A stretch of DNA of 64,000 bases, from the NCBI GenBank assembly GCA_003446015.1, contig DMBU01000154.1, positions 3,893 through 67,892 of the forward strand, written 5' to 3'. Source of the stretch: Bacteroidales bacterium (GTDB taxonomy: Bacteria; Bacteroidota; Bacteroidia; Bacteroidales; UBA12077). Positions 1 through 9,704 of the stretch are shown one piece after another (the first letter of the stretch is position 1; each line of letters starts with the position of its first letter). The notes under the pieces were generated by a model. That model saw only the letters and a program-made list of their open reading frames with translations, made no database searches and was not told where the DNA came from. Both the position numbers and the translations under genes were made by a program.

Positions 1-1382
1 TCAAGAACCTCCAGGGTATTGGCCATACCGATTATTCCATTTAAAGGAGTTCGGATTTCATGACTCATTTTTGCTAAAAACTCAGATTTTGCCTTATTGG
101 CAGCCACTTCACGTTTTCTTGCAATTTCAATGGGTGTAATGTCAATAAATGCTTCTAACGACACATTTTCATTATCCATTATAAATGGGATTTCTTTTTT
201 GTAAATAATCACCTCATTATCGTTATCATCATAGTACACATACTGATTTTGATTATCTGTGTATGAAAATGAGTCTGAATCCTGAAAATTTCGAGAAATA
301 AGAAATTGATCGGTAATATTTTTGCCAACTAATTCATTTTCATTTTTTAAACCAAATATTGTTGTTGCAGTTTTATTTAGGCTTTTTACAAGCATATTTT
401 CTCCAAGCACCATTATTCCAATGGGTAGAGATTCTAATATTTCTCTCATTGCAGATAAAGATCCACGAATTTTATTTTCCTCTTTATTCTTTTTTCGTAT
501 AAAAAACACAAATAATAAAATAATCAGGATTAATATTAAAGTCGTTGAAGCGCCTACAATAATTGAATTGGTAATAATCGAACGTATAATAATATTTGTT
601 TCTAATGAAAATACAATTCCCAAATCGTGGGTTAGAATCCGAATAGGATAGTATGTTGAGAGGTATTCGTTTTTTGTATTAGCAAGTGCAATTTTATGAA
701 GGATTGAGCCGTTAAATCCATTATTTATATCTTCAACAATTTTATCCAATTTATATACCGAAATGCTATCATGAGTAAGATTGTTCGAAATTATCTGACC
801 ATCTGTACTAACAAGCCACTGCCATAATGTATTTCCGAGATGATAGTTATCGAAAATAGAATTAATATACTTATCAATATCAGATTTAACGAGTATATTA
901 ATAACGGGTTCATTATCTTTAAAAACGGGCAAGACATATGTATAGGTTCCATCTTTGTTAGCTATAACATCCTCGCGATCAACAAGGGGCTGTTGTTTTT
1001 GTGATATATAATAGTCGCTTATAAAATGGTTTGTTTTATCCTTAAAAAGGCTGTATACATTTTTATTATTATCTATGATTCTAATATTCTTAATCAGGTT
1101 TTGATATTTAAAATAAAACAATTCAAGTTTTTTAACCTTTAACTCAAGTCCTTTCTGGTCTTCAAAAAAGCTCGCGATATCTGATGAAAAAACAATATAA
1201 TTTATTTCATTTTCGAACTCATAACCCGATTGTTCAATTTCCCAACCACAAATCTGCGATTGATTAGATAACATATCGGTATGAAAATTTAGCTGTTGGT
1301 TATAAATATGAAAACCATAATAGGCATTTACACCAATAATGATAACAATAACAGCTGATATAATAAGATAGATTTTTTTCAT
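1..1382 (-). CDS. Sensor histidine kinase, C-terminus beyond the window edge
   Basis: This frame opens at an ATG (1382-1380) and runs without a stop to the left edge, so only about 460 N-terminal residues are seen. Residues 4-24 are a membrane segment, followed by an extracytoplasmic sensor region of about 230 residues that looks Cache-like. A second membrane segment lies near residues 262-282, then a PAS-like domain, then a HisKA dimerisation helix. The phospho-acceptor box SHEIRTPLNGIIG has its histidine at residue 441. The HATPase domain, and any receiver domain, must lie beyond base 1. The gene starts 16 bases after the stop of a Cache lipoprotein gene on the same strand, so the two are probably co-transcribed and may form one sensory unit. 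The kinase call is secure; the signal sensed is unknown. Confidence 0.9.
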   Translation of the reverse strand, partial: MKKIYLIISAVIVIIIGVNAYYGFHIYNQQLNFHTDMLSNQSQICGWEIEQSGYEFENEINYIVFSSDIASFFEDQKGLELKVKKLELFYFKYQNLIKNIRIIDNNKNVYSLFKDKTNHFISDYYISQKQQPLVDREDVIANKDGTYTYVLPVFKDNEPVINILVKSDIDKYINSIFDNYHLGNTLWQWLVSTDGQIISNNLTHDSISVYKLDKIVEDINNGFNGSILHKIALANTKNEYLSTYYPIRILTHDLGIVFSLETNIIIRSIITNSIIVGASTTLILILIILLFVFFIRKKNKEENKIRGSLSAMREILESLPIGIMVLGENMLVKSLNKTATTIFGLKNENELVGKNITDQFLISRNFQDSDSFSYTDNQNQYVYYDDNDNEVIIYKKEIPFIMDNENVSLEAFIDITPIEIARKREVAANKAKSEFLAKMSHEIRTPLNGIIGMANTLEVL

Positions 1383-1398
1383 AAAAAAACGCTTTGCA

Positions 1399-2385
1399 TC
1401 AATTAATAATTTTAAGTAAAAGCCAATCAGTTTCAGGAATCTGAGATTTGTAAATAGTATAATTTTTGGAATCTAAATAAAAAGATTCTTTCTTTTTCCC
1501 CGCCAACAATGATTTAATAGCATTGCTAAAACTCTTATTTTTATGCTCAGTTAATGAGGGGGTATTAAAAATATAAACATTTTCTGTTACTGGTTTATAA
1601 TAGTTAAATTCCCTTAATGGAGGTACATTTGCCATTTTTGCAGCTTCTTTTGTGCAACAAATAATTTGCCCCTCCCGATCAATAAGCAATAAGAATTGTG
1701 TTCCCGATGAAAAATATTTATTTTTCATGCTTCTGAGAGTGATATCGCCTGATAAAATCCCCATAAACTGATCACGATAATAAACAGGTTCTGTACATGA
1801 AATAATCCAGCCTCTTCCATATGGATCCGCAAAAGGCTGATTTGCCCAATATGCTTTATCTTGAATAAATGGATTTTTATAAGATGTTTGATAGGCAATA
1901 AGGTTCCTAAGATCAACCGAGTTTTTTAAGTAATTTACAACATCGATGTATGGATATATCCTTAAAAAAGAGTTCGTATCAAGAAAATAAACTTGTGAAA
2001 GCAGGGGAATTTTAGCTATTGAATTACTAAAAAGTGTATCAAGAGACTCACTATTTACGATTGTCTTTTTTAGTTCATCAGTGATGGTTCTGTTTGCAGG
2101 ATAATAAACCGCTGATTGAGAAATACTGTATGTGCAAAAAAGAATCTCGCCTGGCCGATAATGATATTTTTTTTCTGAAAACTCACGAATCTCTTTATCG
2201 AAAGGAATTTTATATTGCAAAGAACTTGCAAGATTTGACATTTCGTTTCGTATCATTTCGAGATCTTTATTTATAGACTCTGCAATATAGTTAAGGTGTT
2301 TTAAATTTATATCTTCTTCATGTTGGTTGTTGCAAGAAGATAAAAATGAAATGAGAATAAGAATAATGCTAAAAAGTCTTCCCAT
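1399..2385 (-). CDS. Cache-domain lipoprotein, probable sensor partner of the adjacent kinase
   Basis: The 328-residue protein begins with a lipoprotein signal peptide whose lipobox LSSC puts the lipidated cysteine at residue 18. The acidic stretch after it (NNQHEED) resembles Bacteroidota signals for lipoprotein export to the surface. The rest looks like a double-Cache extracytoplasmic sensor: a helix-rich N-terminal part, then the typical pattern with DPYGRGWIIS, PVYYRDQF and GILSGDITL, and a second half ending in WLLLKI. It has no transmembrane or output domain. Because it lies 16 bases upstream of a membrane histidine kinase and is read in the same direction, I infer that it presents a ligand to that kinase or modulates it. 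The lipoprotein and Cache calls are seen in the sequence; the partnership is inference. Confidence 0.8.
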   Translation of the reverse strand: MGRLFSIILILISFLSSCNNQHEEDINLKHLNYIAESINKDLEMIRNEMSNLASSLQYKIPFDKEIREFSEKKYHYRPGEILFCTYSISQSAVYYPANRTITDELKKTIVNSESLDTLFSNSIAKIPLLSQVYFLDTNSFLRIYPYIDVVNYLKNSVDLRNLIAYQTSYKNPFIQDKAYWANQPFADPYGRGWIISCTEPVYYRDQFMGILSGDITLRSMKNKYFSSGTQFLLLIDREGQIICCTKEAAKMANVPPLREFNYYKPVTENVYIFNTPSLTEHKNKSFSNAIKSLLAGKKKESFYLDSKNYTIYKSQIPETDWLLLKIIN

Positions 2386-2496
2386 TAAATACCCAATTTA
2401 AATAAAATTTAGTCATACAAGTTATAAAAAAAATCAAGATAGATATAACAATTGTGATAAATGGGGATGAATTAGTTTTAAATGACTTAAATCTGT

Positions 2497-3429
2497 TTAT
2501 AAACGATGTTTAGAGTCGTTGCCAAACAAAATGTTGAGATAGTTTTCGTATCGCAACTGACTTACCTTTCCGTTTTCAACTGCCGTTAATACAGCGCATC
2601 CGGGTTCGTGATAATGAGTACAGTTATGGTATTTACAAGCTTTCGAAGCTTTAAATATCTCGGGGAAATAATGAAAAAGTTCTTCTTTTTTAACATCGTG
2701 CAAACCAAATCCGCGAATTCCCGGAGTATCAATAATATAACCTCCCTCTGATAATTCGTACATCTCTGCAAAAGTAGTCGTGTGTTTACCCGATTTATGA
2801 GAATCCGAAATTTCTGAAGTCTTTAAGCTTAAAGAAGGGTCAATTAGATTGATTAACGATGATTTGCCAACGCCTGAGTTTCCTGCAATGAGCGAAGTTT
2901 TGTTTTTAAGAAGTTTATGAATACTTTCAATATTCGTTTGATTTTTTATTGAAGTAGCAAAACACTCATAACCTGCATTTTGGTAAATTGTTATAAGTTC
3001 ATTTAAATAATTGGTTTGCTTATCGTTATATAAATCAATTTTATTAAAAATCAACTTCGCAGGAATTTCATATGCTTCGGCGGTTATTAAAAAACGATCA
3101 ATAAAAATGGGATATGTTTCTGGATTTACAATGGTAACCATTATTATGGCCTGGTCAATATTTGCTGCAATGATATGTGTTTGCTTTGAAAGATTTGTTG
3201 ATTTACGAATAATATAATTTCTGCGATCCAATACATTTTTAATTATGGCTGTAACTGTATTATCAAAAACCTCATACTCTACCCAATCACCAACAGCAAC
3301 AGGGTTTGTGCTTTTAATTCCTGTTATTCTAAGTTTTCCACGAATATTACAGGAAACAATTTCTCCTGATTCTGAATCTTTTACGGAATACCAACTTCCT
3401 GTTGATTTTATGACTAAACCCTTTTTCAA
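2497..3429 (-). CDS. rsgA: Ribosome small subunit-dependent GTPase A (RsgA)
   Basis: RsgA is a circularly permuted GTPase that acts in late maturation of the 30S ribosomal subunit. An N-terminal OB-fold is followed by the G4 motif NKID, then the P-loop GNSGVGKSSL and the DTPG motif, the permuted order typical of the family. A C-terminal zinc-binding set is visible in CKYHNCTHYHEPGC. There is no suitable ATG near the N-terminus. The frame opens with TTG codons at 3459 and 3429; the second gives MKKGLVIKSTGSWY, which fits the usual family N-terminus, so I chose it, giving 310 residues. The earlier TTG would add ten residues. The gene stands alone on the minus strand, with a 214-base divergent region before xth. 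The function is secure and the start is moderately sure. Confidence 0.93.
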   Translation of the reverse strand: MKKGLVIKSTGSWYSVKDSESGEIVSCNIRGKLRITGIKSTNPVAVGDWVEYEVFDNTVTAIIKNVLDRRNYIIRKSTNLSKQTHIIAANIDQAIIMVTIVNPETYPIFIDRFLITAEAYEIPAKLIFNKIDLYNDKQTNYLNELITIYQNAGYECFATSIKNQTNIESIHKLLKNKTSLIAGNSGVGKSSLINLIDPSLSLKTSEISDSHKSGKHTTTFAEMYELSEGGYIIDTPGIRGFGLHDVKKEELFHYFPEIFKASKACKYHNCTHYHEPGCAVLTAVENGKVSQLRYENYLNILFGNDSKHRL

Positions 3430-3672
3430 ATATTTATTTTTATATTGAATTTTGAACAAGGAATAATGATCTAAGAATTAAGAAATATAACATCGAAATC
3501 TATGATCTAAAATCGTTAATCAGTGTTCTTCAATCATGCTAAGATCATTACAAATGCCAAAAGGCTTTTTTGTAATTCAAAATTACGAATTGATATACTA
3601 ACATCGTTTGCGAAAGTATTAAATATTTCAATATTATTCCCATATTTGTTATGAATTTAAAAGAGATAAAAA

Positions 3673-4443
3673 ATGATTAAAAAGATATTTTCTTATAATG
3701 TAAATGGTATTCGTGCAGCAATGAATAAAGGGTTTGTTGACTGGCTAAGAAAATCAAATCCAGATATAATATTAATTCAGGAAACAAAAGCACATCAGGA
3801 TCAGGTTGAAACCAATCTTTTCGAAGAATTGGGATATCATCACTTTTGGTTTTCAGCCGAAAAAAAAGGATATAGCAGTGTAGCAGTATTATCTAAAATA
3901 AAACCTGATAAAGTTGAAACTGGAATTGGAATAGAAAAATATGACCGGGAAGGTAGAACAATACGTGTTGATTTTGGTGATATTACAATAATTAACTCAT
4001 ATTTCCCTTCTGGCACAACAGGAGATATTCGTCAGGATTTTAAAATGGAATATCTGGCCGATTTTCAAAAACATATTGATCAGCTTAAAAAAGAGAGGCC
4101 TAAAATCATTGTCAGTGGCGATTTTAATATTTGTCATAAACCTATCGATATTAATCATCCCGAGAGACATAAAAATACATCGGGATTTTTACCTGAAGAG
4201 CGTGAATGGGTAGACCAATTAATATCTGGGGGATTTATTGATACATTCCGCGAATTCAACAAAAAGTCTGAACAATACAGTTGGTGGAGCTATCGTGCTG
4301 GTTCTAGAGCAAAGAACCTGGGCTGGAGAATCGACTATCATATTATTTCTGAAGCCTTAAGGCCTCAGTTAAAAAACGCTTCGATTTTGCAGGATGTTTA
4401 TCATTCAGATCATTGTCCTGTGGTGGTAGAGATTGATTTTTAA
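3673..4443 (+). CDS. xth: Exodeoxyribonuclease III (AP endonuclease)
   Basis: This 256-residue protein is a full-length member of the ExoIII/Xth family, which cleaves DNA 5' to abasic sites and has 3'-exonuclease activity in base excision repair. Family landmarks are SYNVNGIRAA at the N-terminus, LIQETKA with the metal-binding glutamate, SGDFNICH with the catalytic Asp/Asn pair, GWRIDYH, and the terminal SDHCPVV with the catalytic histidine. It is a cytoplasmic monomer without a signal peptide. It converges on typA, and a 33-base perfect palindrome sits in the 61-base gap. Length and motifs are all as expected. Confidence 0.96.
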   Translation: MIKKIFSYNVNGIRAAMNKGFVDWLRKSNPDIILIQETKAHQDQVETNLFEELGYHHFWFSAEKKGYSSVAVLSKIKPDKVETGIGIEKYDREGRTIRVDFGDITIINSYFPSGTTGDIRQDFKMEYLADFQKHIDQLKKERPKIIVSGDFNICHKPIDINHPERHKNTSGFLPEEREWVDQLISGGFIDTFREFNKKSEQYSWWSYRAGSRAKNLGWRIDYHIISEALRPQLKNASILQDVYHSDHCPVVVEIDF

Positions 4444-4449
4444 AACCAA

Positions 4450-4482
4450 AATCCTGTCAGGGTTTTAAACCCTGACAGGATT
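4450..4482. terminator. 33-base perfect palindrome between xth and typA, likely bidirectional terminator
   Basis: Arms AATCCTGTCAGGGTTT (4450-4465) and AAACCCTGACAGGATT (4467-4482) are exact inverse complements around one T. The element lies between the convergent stops of xth and typA, 22 bases beyond the typA stop. Read on the minus strand it is followed by a T-rich stretch, so it should terminate typA transcripts. Its 16-1-16 design and TTTTAAA centre are shared with the palindrome at 49662-49694, which suggests a dispersed repeat family. Confidence 0.75.
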
Positions 4483-4504
4483 GAAATATCATTAGTTAAT
4501 TTTA

Positions 4505-6304
4505 TTATTTATTCTGACTTCTTTTTCGCTCGTGTTCTTTTAAAAAGATCTTTCTTAATCGGATTGATTTTGGAGTAACTTCAACATATTCATCTGCTTG
4601 AATATATTCTAATGCTTCCTCTAATGAAAATTTAATTGGAGGTGATAATTTAACTTTCTCGTCTGTTCCTGAAGCACGTACATTGGATTGTTTTTTAGTT
4701 TTTGTAACATTTACACCAATATCTCCAGATTTACTGTTTTCACCAACAACCTGCCCTTCATAAATATCTTCCATTGGAGAAACAAAAAAGCGCCCACGGT
4801 CTTGTAATTTGTCCAATGCATAAGCGATTGCAGTTCCTGTTTCAATAGCTATTAAAGCGCCAACCTGGCGTTTAACAAAATCACCTTTATATGGTTCAAA
4901 GGCTTTAAATCGATGAGCAATTACTGCCTCTCCAGCGGTGGCAGTCAACATAATATTTCGCAGTCCGATAATTCCTCGCGAGGGCATATGAAATTCAAGT
5001 AAAATACGATCGTTTTTACGTTCCATATTCATCATTTCGCCTTTTCGCTGTTGAATAATTTCTATGGCTTTTCCGGAATACTCTTCAGGCAAATCAATGG
5101 TTAAGTATTCAATAGGCTCACATTTTTCACCATCAATTTCTTTTATAATTACTTTTGGTTGTCCAACTTGTAATTCATAGCCTTCACGACGCATGGTTTC
5201 AATTAAAATGGACAAATGTAAAACCCCTCGACCAAAAACTGTATGAGAATCTGCAGTCTCACCAGGTTCAACCTGTAATGCAAGGTTTTTCTCCAGTTCT
5301 TTCTCTAGTCGATCTTTCAAATGGCGTGAGGTAACATATTTCCCATCTTTACCAAAAAACGGAGAGTTATTAATGGTGAAAAGCATACTCATGGTTGGTT
5401 CATCAATTGCAATTGGATCTAGTCCTTCCGGATTTTCATAATCGGCAATGGTATCTCCAATTGAGAAACCCTCAATCCCAACCAATGCACATATATCGCC
5501 AGATTCAACAATATCAACCTTTTTCTTACCTAATCCTTCATAAGTTAGAAGTTCTTTAATTTTAGTTCTTTGAATTGATCCATCTCGTTTTACAAGAGAT
5601 GTTTGCATTCCTTGTTTTAAGGTTCCACGTAAAAGTTTTCCAATAGCTATTCGTCCAACATACGATGAATAATCTAACGAAGTAATTAACATTTGAGGAG
5701 TTCCATTATAGGTTTTAGAATCAGGAATATATTCTAATATGCAATCCATCAATGCAGTAATATCAGTTGTTGGTTTTTGCCAGTCGTTCGACATCCATCC
5801 TTGTTTTGCAGAACCATATATGGTAGGAAAATTTAACTGATCTTCGTTACCGTCGAGGTTAAACATCAAATCAAAAACCTGTTCCTGAACTTCTTCGGGA
5901 CGACAATTTGGTTTATCAACTTTATTTATAACAACAATAGGTTTAAGTCCCAGTACAAGTGCTTTTTGAAGCACAAAACGTGTTTGAGGCATTGTTCCCT
6001 CAAAGGCGTCAACTAAAAGCAAAACACCATCGGCCATGTTAAGAACACGTTCAACCTCACCTCCAAAATCAGCGTGCCCGGGAGTATCAATAATATTGAT
6101 TTTATAATCCTTGTATTGTACCGACACATTTTTTGAAAGAATTGTAATTCCTCTTTCACGTTCAAGATCGTTACTGTCAAGAATTAAATCACCAGGATTT
6201 TCATTTTCACGAAAGAGTTTACCCAGTAATAGCATCTTATCAACCAGGGTTGTTTTCCCATGATCAACGTGTGCTATGATAGCTATGTTTTTGATTTTTT
6301 GCAT
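4505..6304 (-). CDS. typA: Translational GTPase TypA/BipA
   Basis: This is a 599-residue ribosome-binding GTPase of the TypA/BipA family, which helps 50S assembly and growth under stress. Residues 1-200 form the G domain, with the P-loop AHVDHGKTTLVD, switch region DLERERGITI, G3 motif DTPGHADFGGEVERVL and G4 motif NKVD. EF-G-like domains II, III and V follow, then the BipA-specific C-terminal domain ending in a basic tail. The length is normal for the family. The ATG at 6304-6302 is the first codon of the conserved N-terminus MQKIKNIAIIAHVDHG. It is a single-gene unit, flanked downstream and upstream by related GC-rich palindromes. Confidence 0.97.
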   Translation of the reverse strand: MQKIKNIAIIAHVDHGKTTLVDKMLLLGKLFRENENPGDLILDSNDLERERGITILSKNVSVQYKDYKINIIDTPGHADFGGEVERVLNMADGVLLLVDAFEGTMPQTRFVLQKALVLGLKPIVVINKVDKPNCRPEEVQEQVFDLMFNLDGNEDQLNFPTIYGSAKQGWMSNDWQKPTTDITALMDCILEYIPDSKTYNGTPQMLITSLDYSSYVGRIAIGKLLRGTLKQGMQTSLVKRDGSIQRTKIKELLTYEGLGKKKVDIVESGDICALVGIEGFSIGDTIADYENPEGLDPIAIDEPTMSMLFTINNSPFFGKDGKYVTSRHLKDRLEKELEKNLALQVEPGETADSHTVFGRGVLHLSILIETMRREGYELQVGQPKVIIKEIDGEKCEPIEYLTIDLPEEYSGKAIEIIQQRKGEMMNMERKNDRILLEFHMPSRGIIGLRNIMLTATAGEAVIAHRFKAFEPYKGDFVKRQVGALIAIETGTAIAYALDKLQDRGRFFVSPMEDIYEGQVVGENSKSGDIGVNVTKTKKQSNVRASGTDEKVKLSPPIKFSLEEALEYIQADEYVEVTPKSIRLRKIFLKEHERKRSQNK

Positions 6305-6410
6305 TTACCCTAAAATTTTTCAGCGTGCAAAGGTATGCGATTTTAATTAATATAAAGCATAAACAGTTGAAATAATGATTATGTTTTAATTTGCCTATTA
6401 TTAATATAAA

Positions 6411-6443
6411 AAACCTGTCAGAATTAACAATTCTGACAGGTTT
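6411..6443. terminator. 33-base inverted repeat after the GT117 gene, likely terminator
   Basis: Arms AAACCTGTCAGAATT (6411-6425) and AATTCTGACAGGTTT (6429-6443) pair perfectly around a three-base loop. It starts 18 bases beyond the stop of the minus-strand GT117 gene. Read on that strand it is followed by TTTTTTATATT, the form of an intrinsic terminator. Total length and the CCTGTCAG core match the palindrome at 4450-4482. Confidence 0.75.
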
Positions 6444-6461
6444 AACTTAAATGGATTTTAT

Positions 6462-9400
6462 TTATTGATTTCTTTCGTATAAATTAAACGCAATGGCTAA
6501 TGCATTTTCAATTTTTTCTGCTAATTCTGAATCGCCAGAACGTTTTGAGAAATCATTTAGACGCTGCAAATAATGTACAGATAATCTGAGTTCATAATCA
6601 AGAGTTCCAAGAAATTTTGGAGGTAATGCAAAATAATAATTTAGTTCATGCGTAGTGGTTTCGGCAAACTCAGCAATAATTTCATTTGCTTTATCTGTTG
6701 CTCCAATAGCAAGATATGTATCAATTAAATCAAGAGTAAATAAATCATATTTAAAATTATGTGCAGGCATAACATCCATACATTTATTTAATACTTGTAA
6801 TGCAGAATCTTTTTTACCTTGTTTGATAAGTTCTTGAGCTAAGCGATTAAAATTATTTCTGATTCTAATAACTGAAGTTGTTCTGTCGATAGTATGATCA
6901 ATCCAAACTTTAGGATCGTTCATATTTCCCCATTTAAAATCTTCCATTAGCTTTTTGTACATAATGTCAACATCAATTCTTCCTGTTTCCAGATATCCTT
7001 TTGCAGGAGTTTTAATAGGTACAAGACGATATGCAAAACCTTCCAACTGCAAGTAATCATCAACACCAATATCTCCGTCTCCAGCTGTTGAAACAAAGTA
7101 TATGGGGCGTTCCCAATTGTTATTTGCCAAGAGATCAAGGATCATGAGTTCATTTTTCATGATTCTTTTCTTGTTCAGTTTAAATCTGATTTCAGGAACA
7201 ATTTTATCAGCATCTTCAGGTTTTACCGTACCATTTGCAATTACCTGATCGACATTCACCGGGATAATAAATTTGTTTGTTGGTAAATAATCTATCCATT
7301 CATTTTGTCCTACCTGCAGTTTTGTTCTTGGATCATCAGAAACCACAAAATCTATTGCCTGATCAACACTTACATAATCATCAATTCTTTCGTTTATATA
7401 TACTACATCACGAATACCATTCAAATATTGTTCTTGAGTCATCCCAAAAGGTACAGGTTCCGAGTCATAAGCTTTTCGTTTCATTTGATCAATGTACCAG
7501 TCTGTATTTAGTAAGGAAAGATTTACTACCCGAACATCGGTTCTTATTCCCTCAACCTCTTGAGCATACCATAGAGGAAAGGTATCATTATCTCCATGTG
7601 TAAATAAAATTGCATTCGGAGCACAGGAATTCAGATAATTCGCAGCAAAGTCACGTGCAATATACCGGTTTGATCGATCATGATCGTCCCAGTTTTCTGT
7701 TGCCATAATAGTTGGTACTGCAATTAAACAAATTGTTGTTGCAATTCCTGCACTGGCAATTGCTGGTAATTTTTTATTAAGAAACTTATAAATGCCTAAA
7801 ACACCTAATCCAATCCAAATTGAAAACGCATAGAATGATCCGGCATAGGCATAATCCCGTTCACGAGGTTGAAGAGGGTATTGGTTCAGATATACAACAA
7901 TGGCTATTCCTGTTAATACAAAAAGCAGCAATACCACAATAAAATCATTAAAATGATTTCTTAAATGAAAGAAAAACCCAATTAACCCCAGAATTAAAGG
8001 TAACATAAAATATACATTCCTGGATTTTTGATTTTTCATTGAATCGGGCAAATTTTCCTGGGGCCCAATCAGATTGTTATCTATAAAATTTAATCCTGTT
8101 ATCCAATTTCCGTTCAATAACTCTCCGTTGCTTTGCGTATCGTTTTGTCGACCAGAAAAGTTCCACATAAAATATCGCCAATACATATGCCCCAACTGAT
8201 AGGTAAAAAAGAATTTCAGATTTTCACCAAAAGTAGGAATATACTTAATTTCAGGTTCTCCATTGTAACCTGTAACAGTAACTTTTTTACCTTTTATGTC
8301 GGCCCATTTTTGATATTCGTTTGCATGATCAGGACTTGACTGGCTATACATACGAGGGAATACCGTTGTGAAACGTTTATCGTACTCATAAATTGAATTT
8401 AATGAATATGATTTTATATATTTTCCATCTTTTTGTCGGTATGTATATGGATCTTTACTATCAACGATTGGAGCATTGTAGTAAGGTCCTTTAAATAATG
8501 GACGGTTACCATATTGTTCACGGTTTAAATAATGTAAAAGATTAAAAACCGTTTCCGGATTATTTTCGTCCATCGGAGGATCGGCTAAAGATCGGATAAC
8601 AATCATTGTAAAACTTGAATATCCGATCATAATCACAGTAAATGCCAAAACAATTGTATTTAGCAAAACCTTCCTTTTCTTGTGTGTATAATAAATTGCC
8701 CAGCACACAAAAACAATGATTAATAAAATTAAAAACAAAAGCCCTGATTTAAATGGCAGACCTAAACCATTTACCAAAACTAACTCAAAACCTGTAGCAA
8801 CCTTAACAACTCCGGGGATAATAATGTACATAATTGTTCCAAGTATAGCGACAGAAACAATAAGGGCTTTAATTACACCATTTCGGGTTACCGGATATTT
8901 TTTAAAATAGTAAACGAATACAATAGCTGGAATCGCAAGCAGATTTAATAAGTGAACTCCAATGGATAAGCCCATTAAATAAGCAATTAGAATCAACCAG
9001 CGATTTGAATACTTTTCGTCTGCTATATTTTCCCATTTCAGAATAGCCCAAAAAACCACTGCTGTAAATAAGGAAGATAGAGCATAAACTTCACCTTCAA
9101 CAGCCGAAAACCAAAATGTGTCTGAAAAAGTATATGCTAGCGCTCCAACTATTCCACTGCCAATGACAGCTATTAACTGGCCGGTTGTAAGATCATAATT
9201 ATCTGTAAACATCTTTTTTGCCAGATGTGTAATCGACCAAAAAAGGAAAAGAATCGTAAATGCACTGGCCAGACCCGACATGGCATTCACCATTTTAGCA
9301 ACATTTGTAACATCTCCGGCAAAAAGCGAAAATACTCGTGCTATAATCATAAAAAAAGGAGCTCCCGGAGGATGTCCTACTTCCAGTTTAAATGCTGTTG

Positions 9401-9521
9401 CAATAAATTCACCACAATCCCAGAAGCTGGTTGTTGGTTCAATAGTTAATAAATATACAGTTGCTGCAATTAAAAAAACTACCCAGCCAGTTATACGATT
9501 AACAATTTTAAATTTTTCCAT
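6462..9521 (-). CDS. DUF2723/GT117 family multi-span membrane protein
   Basis: This 1019-residue protein belongs to the Bacteroidota DUF2723 family, annotated as glycosyltransferase family 117, whose members resemble lipid-linked-sugar-dependent membrane glycosyltransferases. The first 300 residues hold about nine hydrophobic segments. They include the conserved loop EPTTSFWDCGEFIA followed by GHPPGAPFF; acidic residues in such a loop usually serve catalysis in GT-C enzymes. A soluble stretch of about 170 residues, then more membrane segments (about 500-600), precede a C-terminal domain. That domain contains LFTHGDNDTFPLWYAQEV and ends in helical, TPR-like repeats. It starts at ATG 9521 (MEKFKIVNRITGWVV) and is divergent from the SUI1 gene. 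The family is secure; acceptor and sugar are unknown. Confidence 0.85.
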   Translation of the reverse strand: MEKFKIVNRITGWVVFLIAATVYLLTIEPTTSFWDCGEFIATAFKLEVGHPPGAPFFMIIARVFSLFAGDVTNVAKMVNAMSGLASAFTILFLFWSITHLAKKMFTDNYDLTTGQLIAVIGSGIVGALAYTFSDTFWFSAVEGEVYALSSLFTAVVFWAILKWENIADEKYSNRWLILIAYLMGLSIGVHLLNLLAIPAIVFVYYFKKYPVTRNGVIKALIVSVAILGTIMYIIIPGVVKVATGFELVLVNGLGLPFKSGLLFLILLIIVFVCWAIYYTHKKRKVLLNTIVLAFTVIMIGYSSFTMIVIRSLADPPMDENNPETVFNLLHYLNREQYGNRPLFKGPYYNAPIVDSKDPYTYRQKDGKYIKSYSLNSIYEYDKRFTTVFPRMYSQSSPDHANEYQKWADIKGKKVTVTGYNGEPEIKYIPTFGENLKFFFTYQLGHMYWRYFMWNFSGRQNDTQSNGELLNGNWITGLNFIDNNLIGPQENLPDSMKNQKSRNVYFMLPLILGLIGFFFHLRNHFNDFIVVLLLFVLTGIAIVVYLNQYPLQPRERDYAYAGSFYAFSIWIGLGVLGIYKFLNKKLPAIASAGIATTICLIAVPTIMATENWDDHDRSNRYIARDFAANYLNSCAPNAILFTHGDNDTFPLWYAQEVEGIRTDVRVVNLSLLNTDWYIDQMKRKAYDSEPVPFGMTQEQYLNGIRDVVYINERIDDYVSVDQAIDFVVSDDPRTKLQVGQNEWIDYLPTNKFIIPVNVDQVIANGTVKPEDADKIVPEIRFKLNKKRIMKNELMILDLLANNNWERPIYFVSTAGDGDIGVDDYLQLEGFAYRLVPIKTPAKGYLETGRIDVDIMYKKLMEDFKWGNMNDPKVWIDHTIDRTTSVIRIRNNFNRLAQELIKQGKKDSALQVLNKCMDVMPAHNFKYDLFTLDLIDTYLAIGATDKANEIIAEFAETTTHELNYYFALPPKFLGTLDYELRLSVHYLQRLNDFSKRSGDSELAEKIENALAIAFNLYERNQ

Positions 9522-9704
9522 CTATTTTCTTAATATTTATTCAGTTGCCAAATCTAATTCAAATTCCAATAATTAATGTTTTATAGCTTTACTTTATTGT
9601 GTAAAGATCAAAAAAAAGTTCATAAATACATATTCCCCGAAAATACTTAAATTAGCCAAATTCTAAAAATAAAATTATTCTTACAATATAATAAGGGTTT
9701 AAAA

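Noticed and set aside
322..651. A 109-residue plus-strand open frame at the left end
   Set aside because: It is the complement of the PAS and membrane part of the kinase at 1-1382; its hydrophobicity derives from that.
3466..3511. Two ATGATCTAA copies in the rsgA-xth gap
   Set aside because: Only nine bases repeated twice in AT-rich sequence; no symmetry or spacing suggests an operator.
3556..3571. GCC-AAAA-GGC followed by six T, before xth
   Set aside because: A three-pair stem is too weak for a terminator, and no gene ends there on the plus strand.
7277..7603. A 108-residue plus-strand open frame inside the GT117 gene
   Set aside because: It is antisense to a conserved large gene, has an odd histidine-rich composition and no family resemblance.
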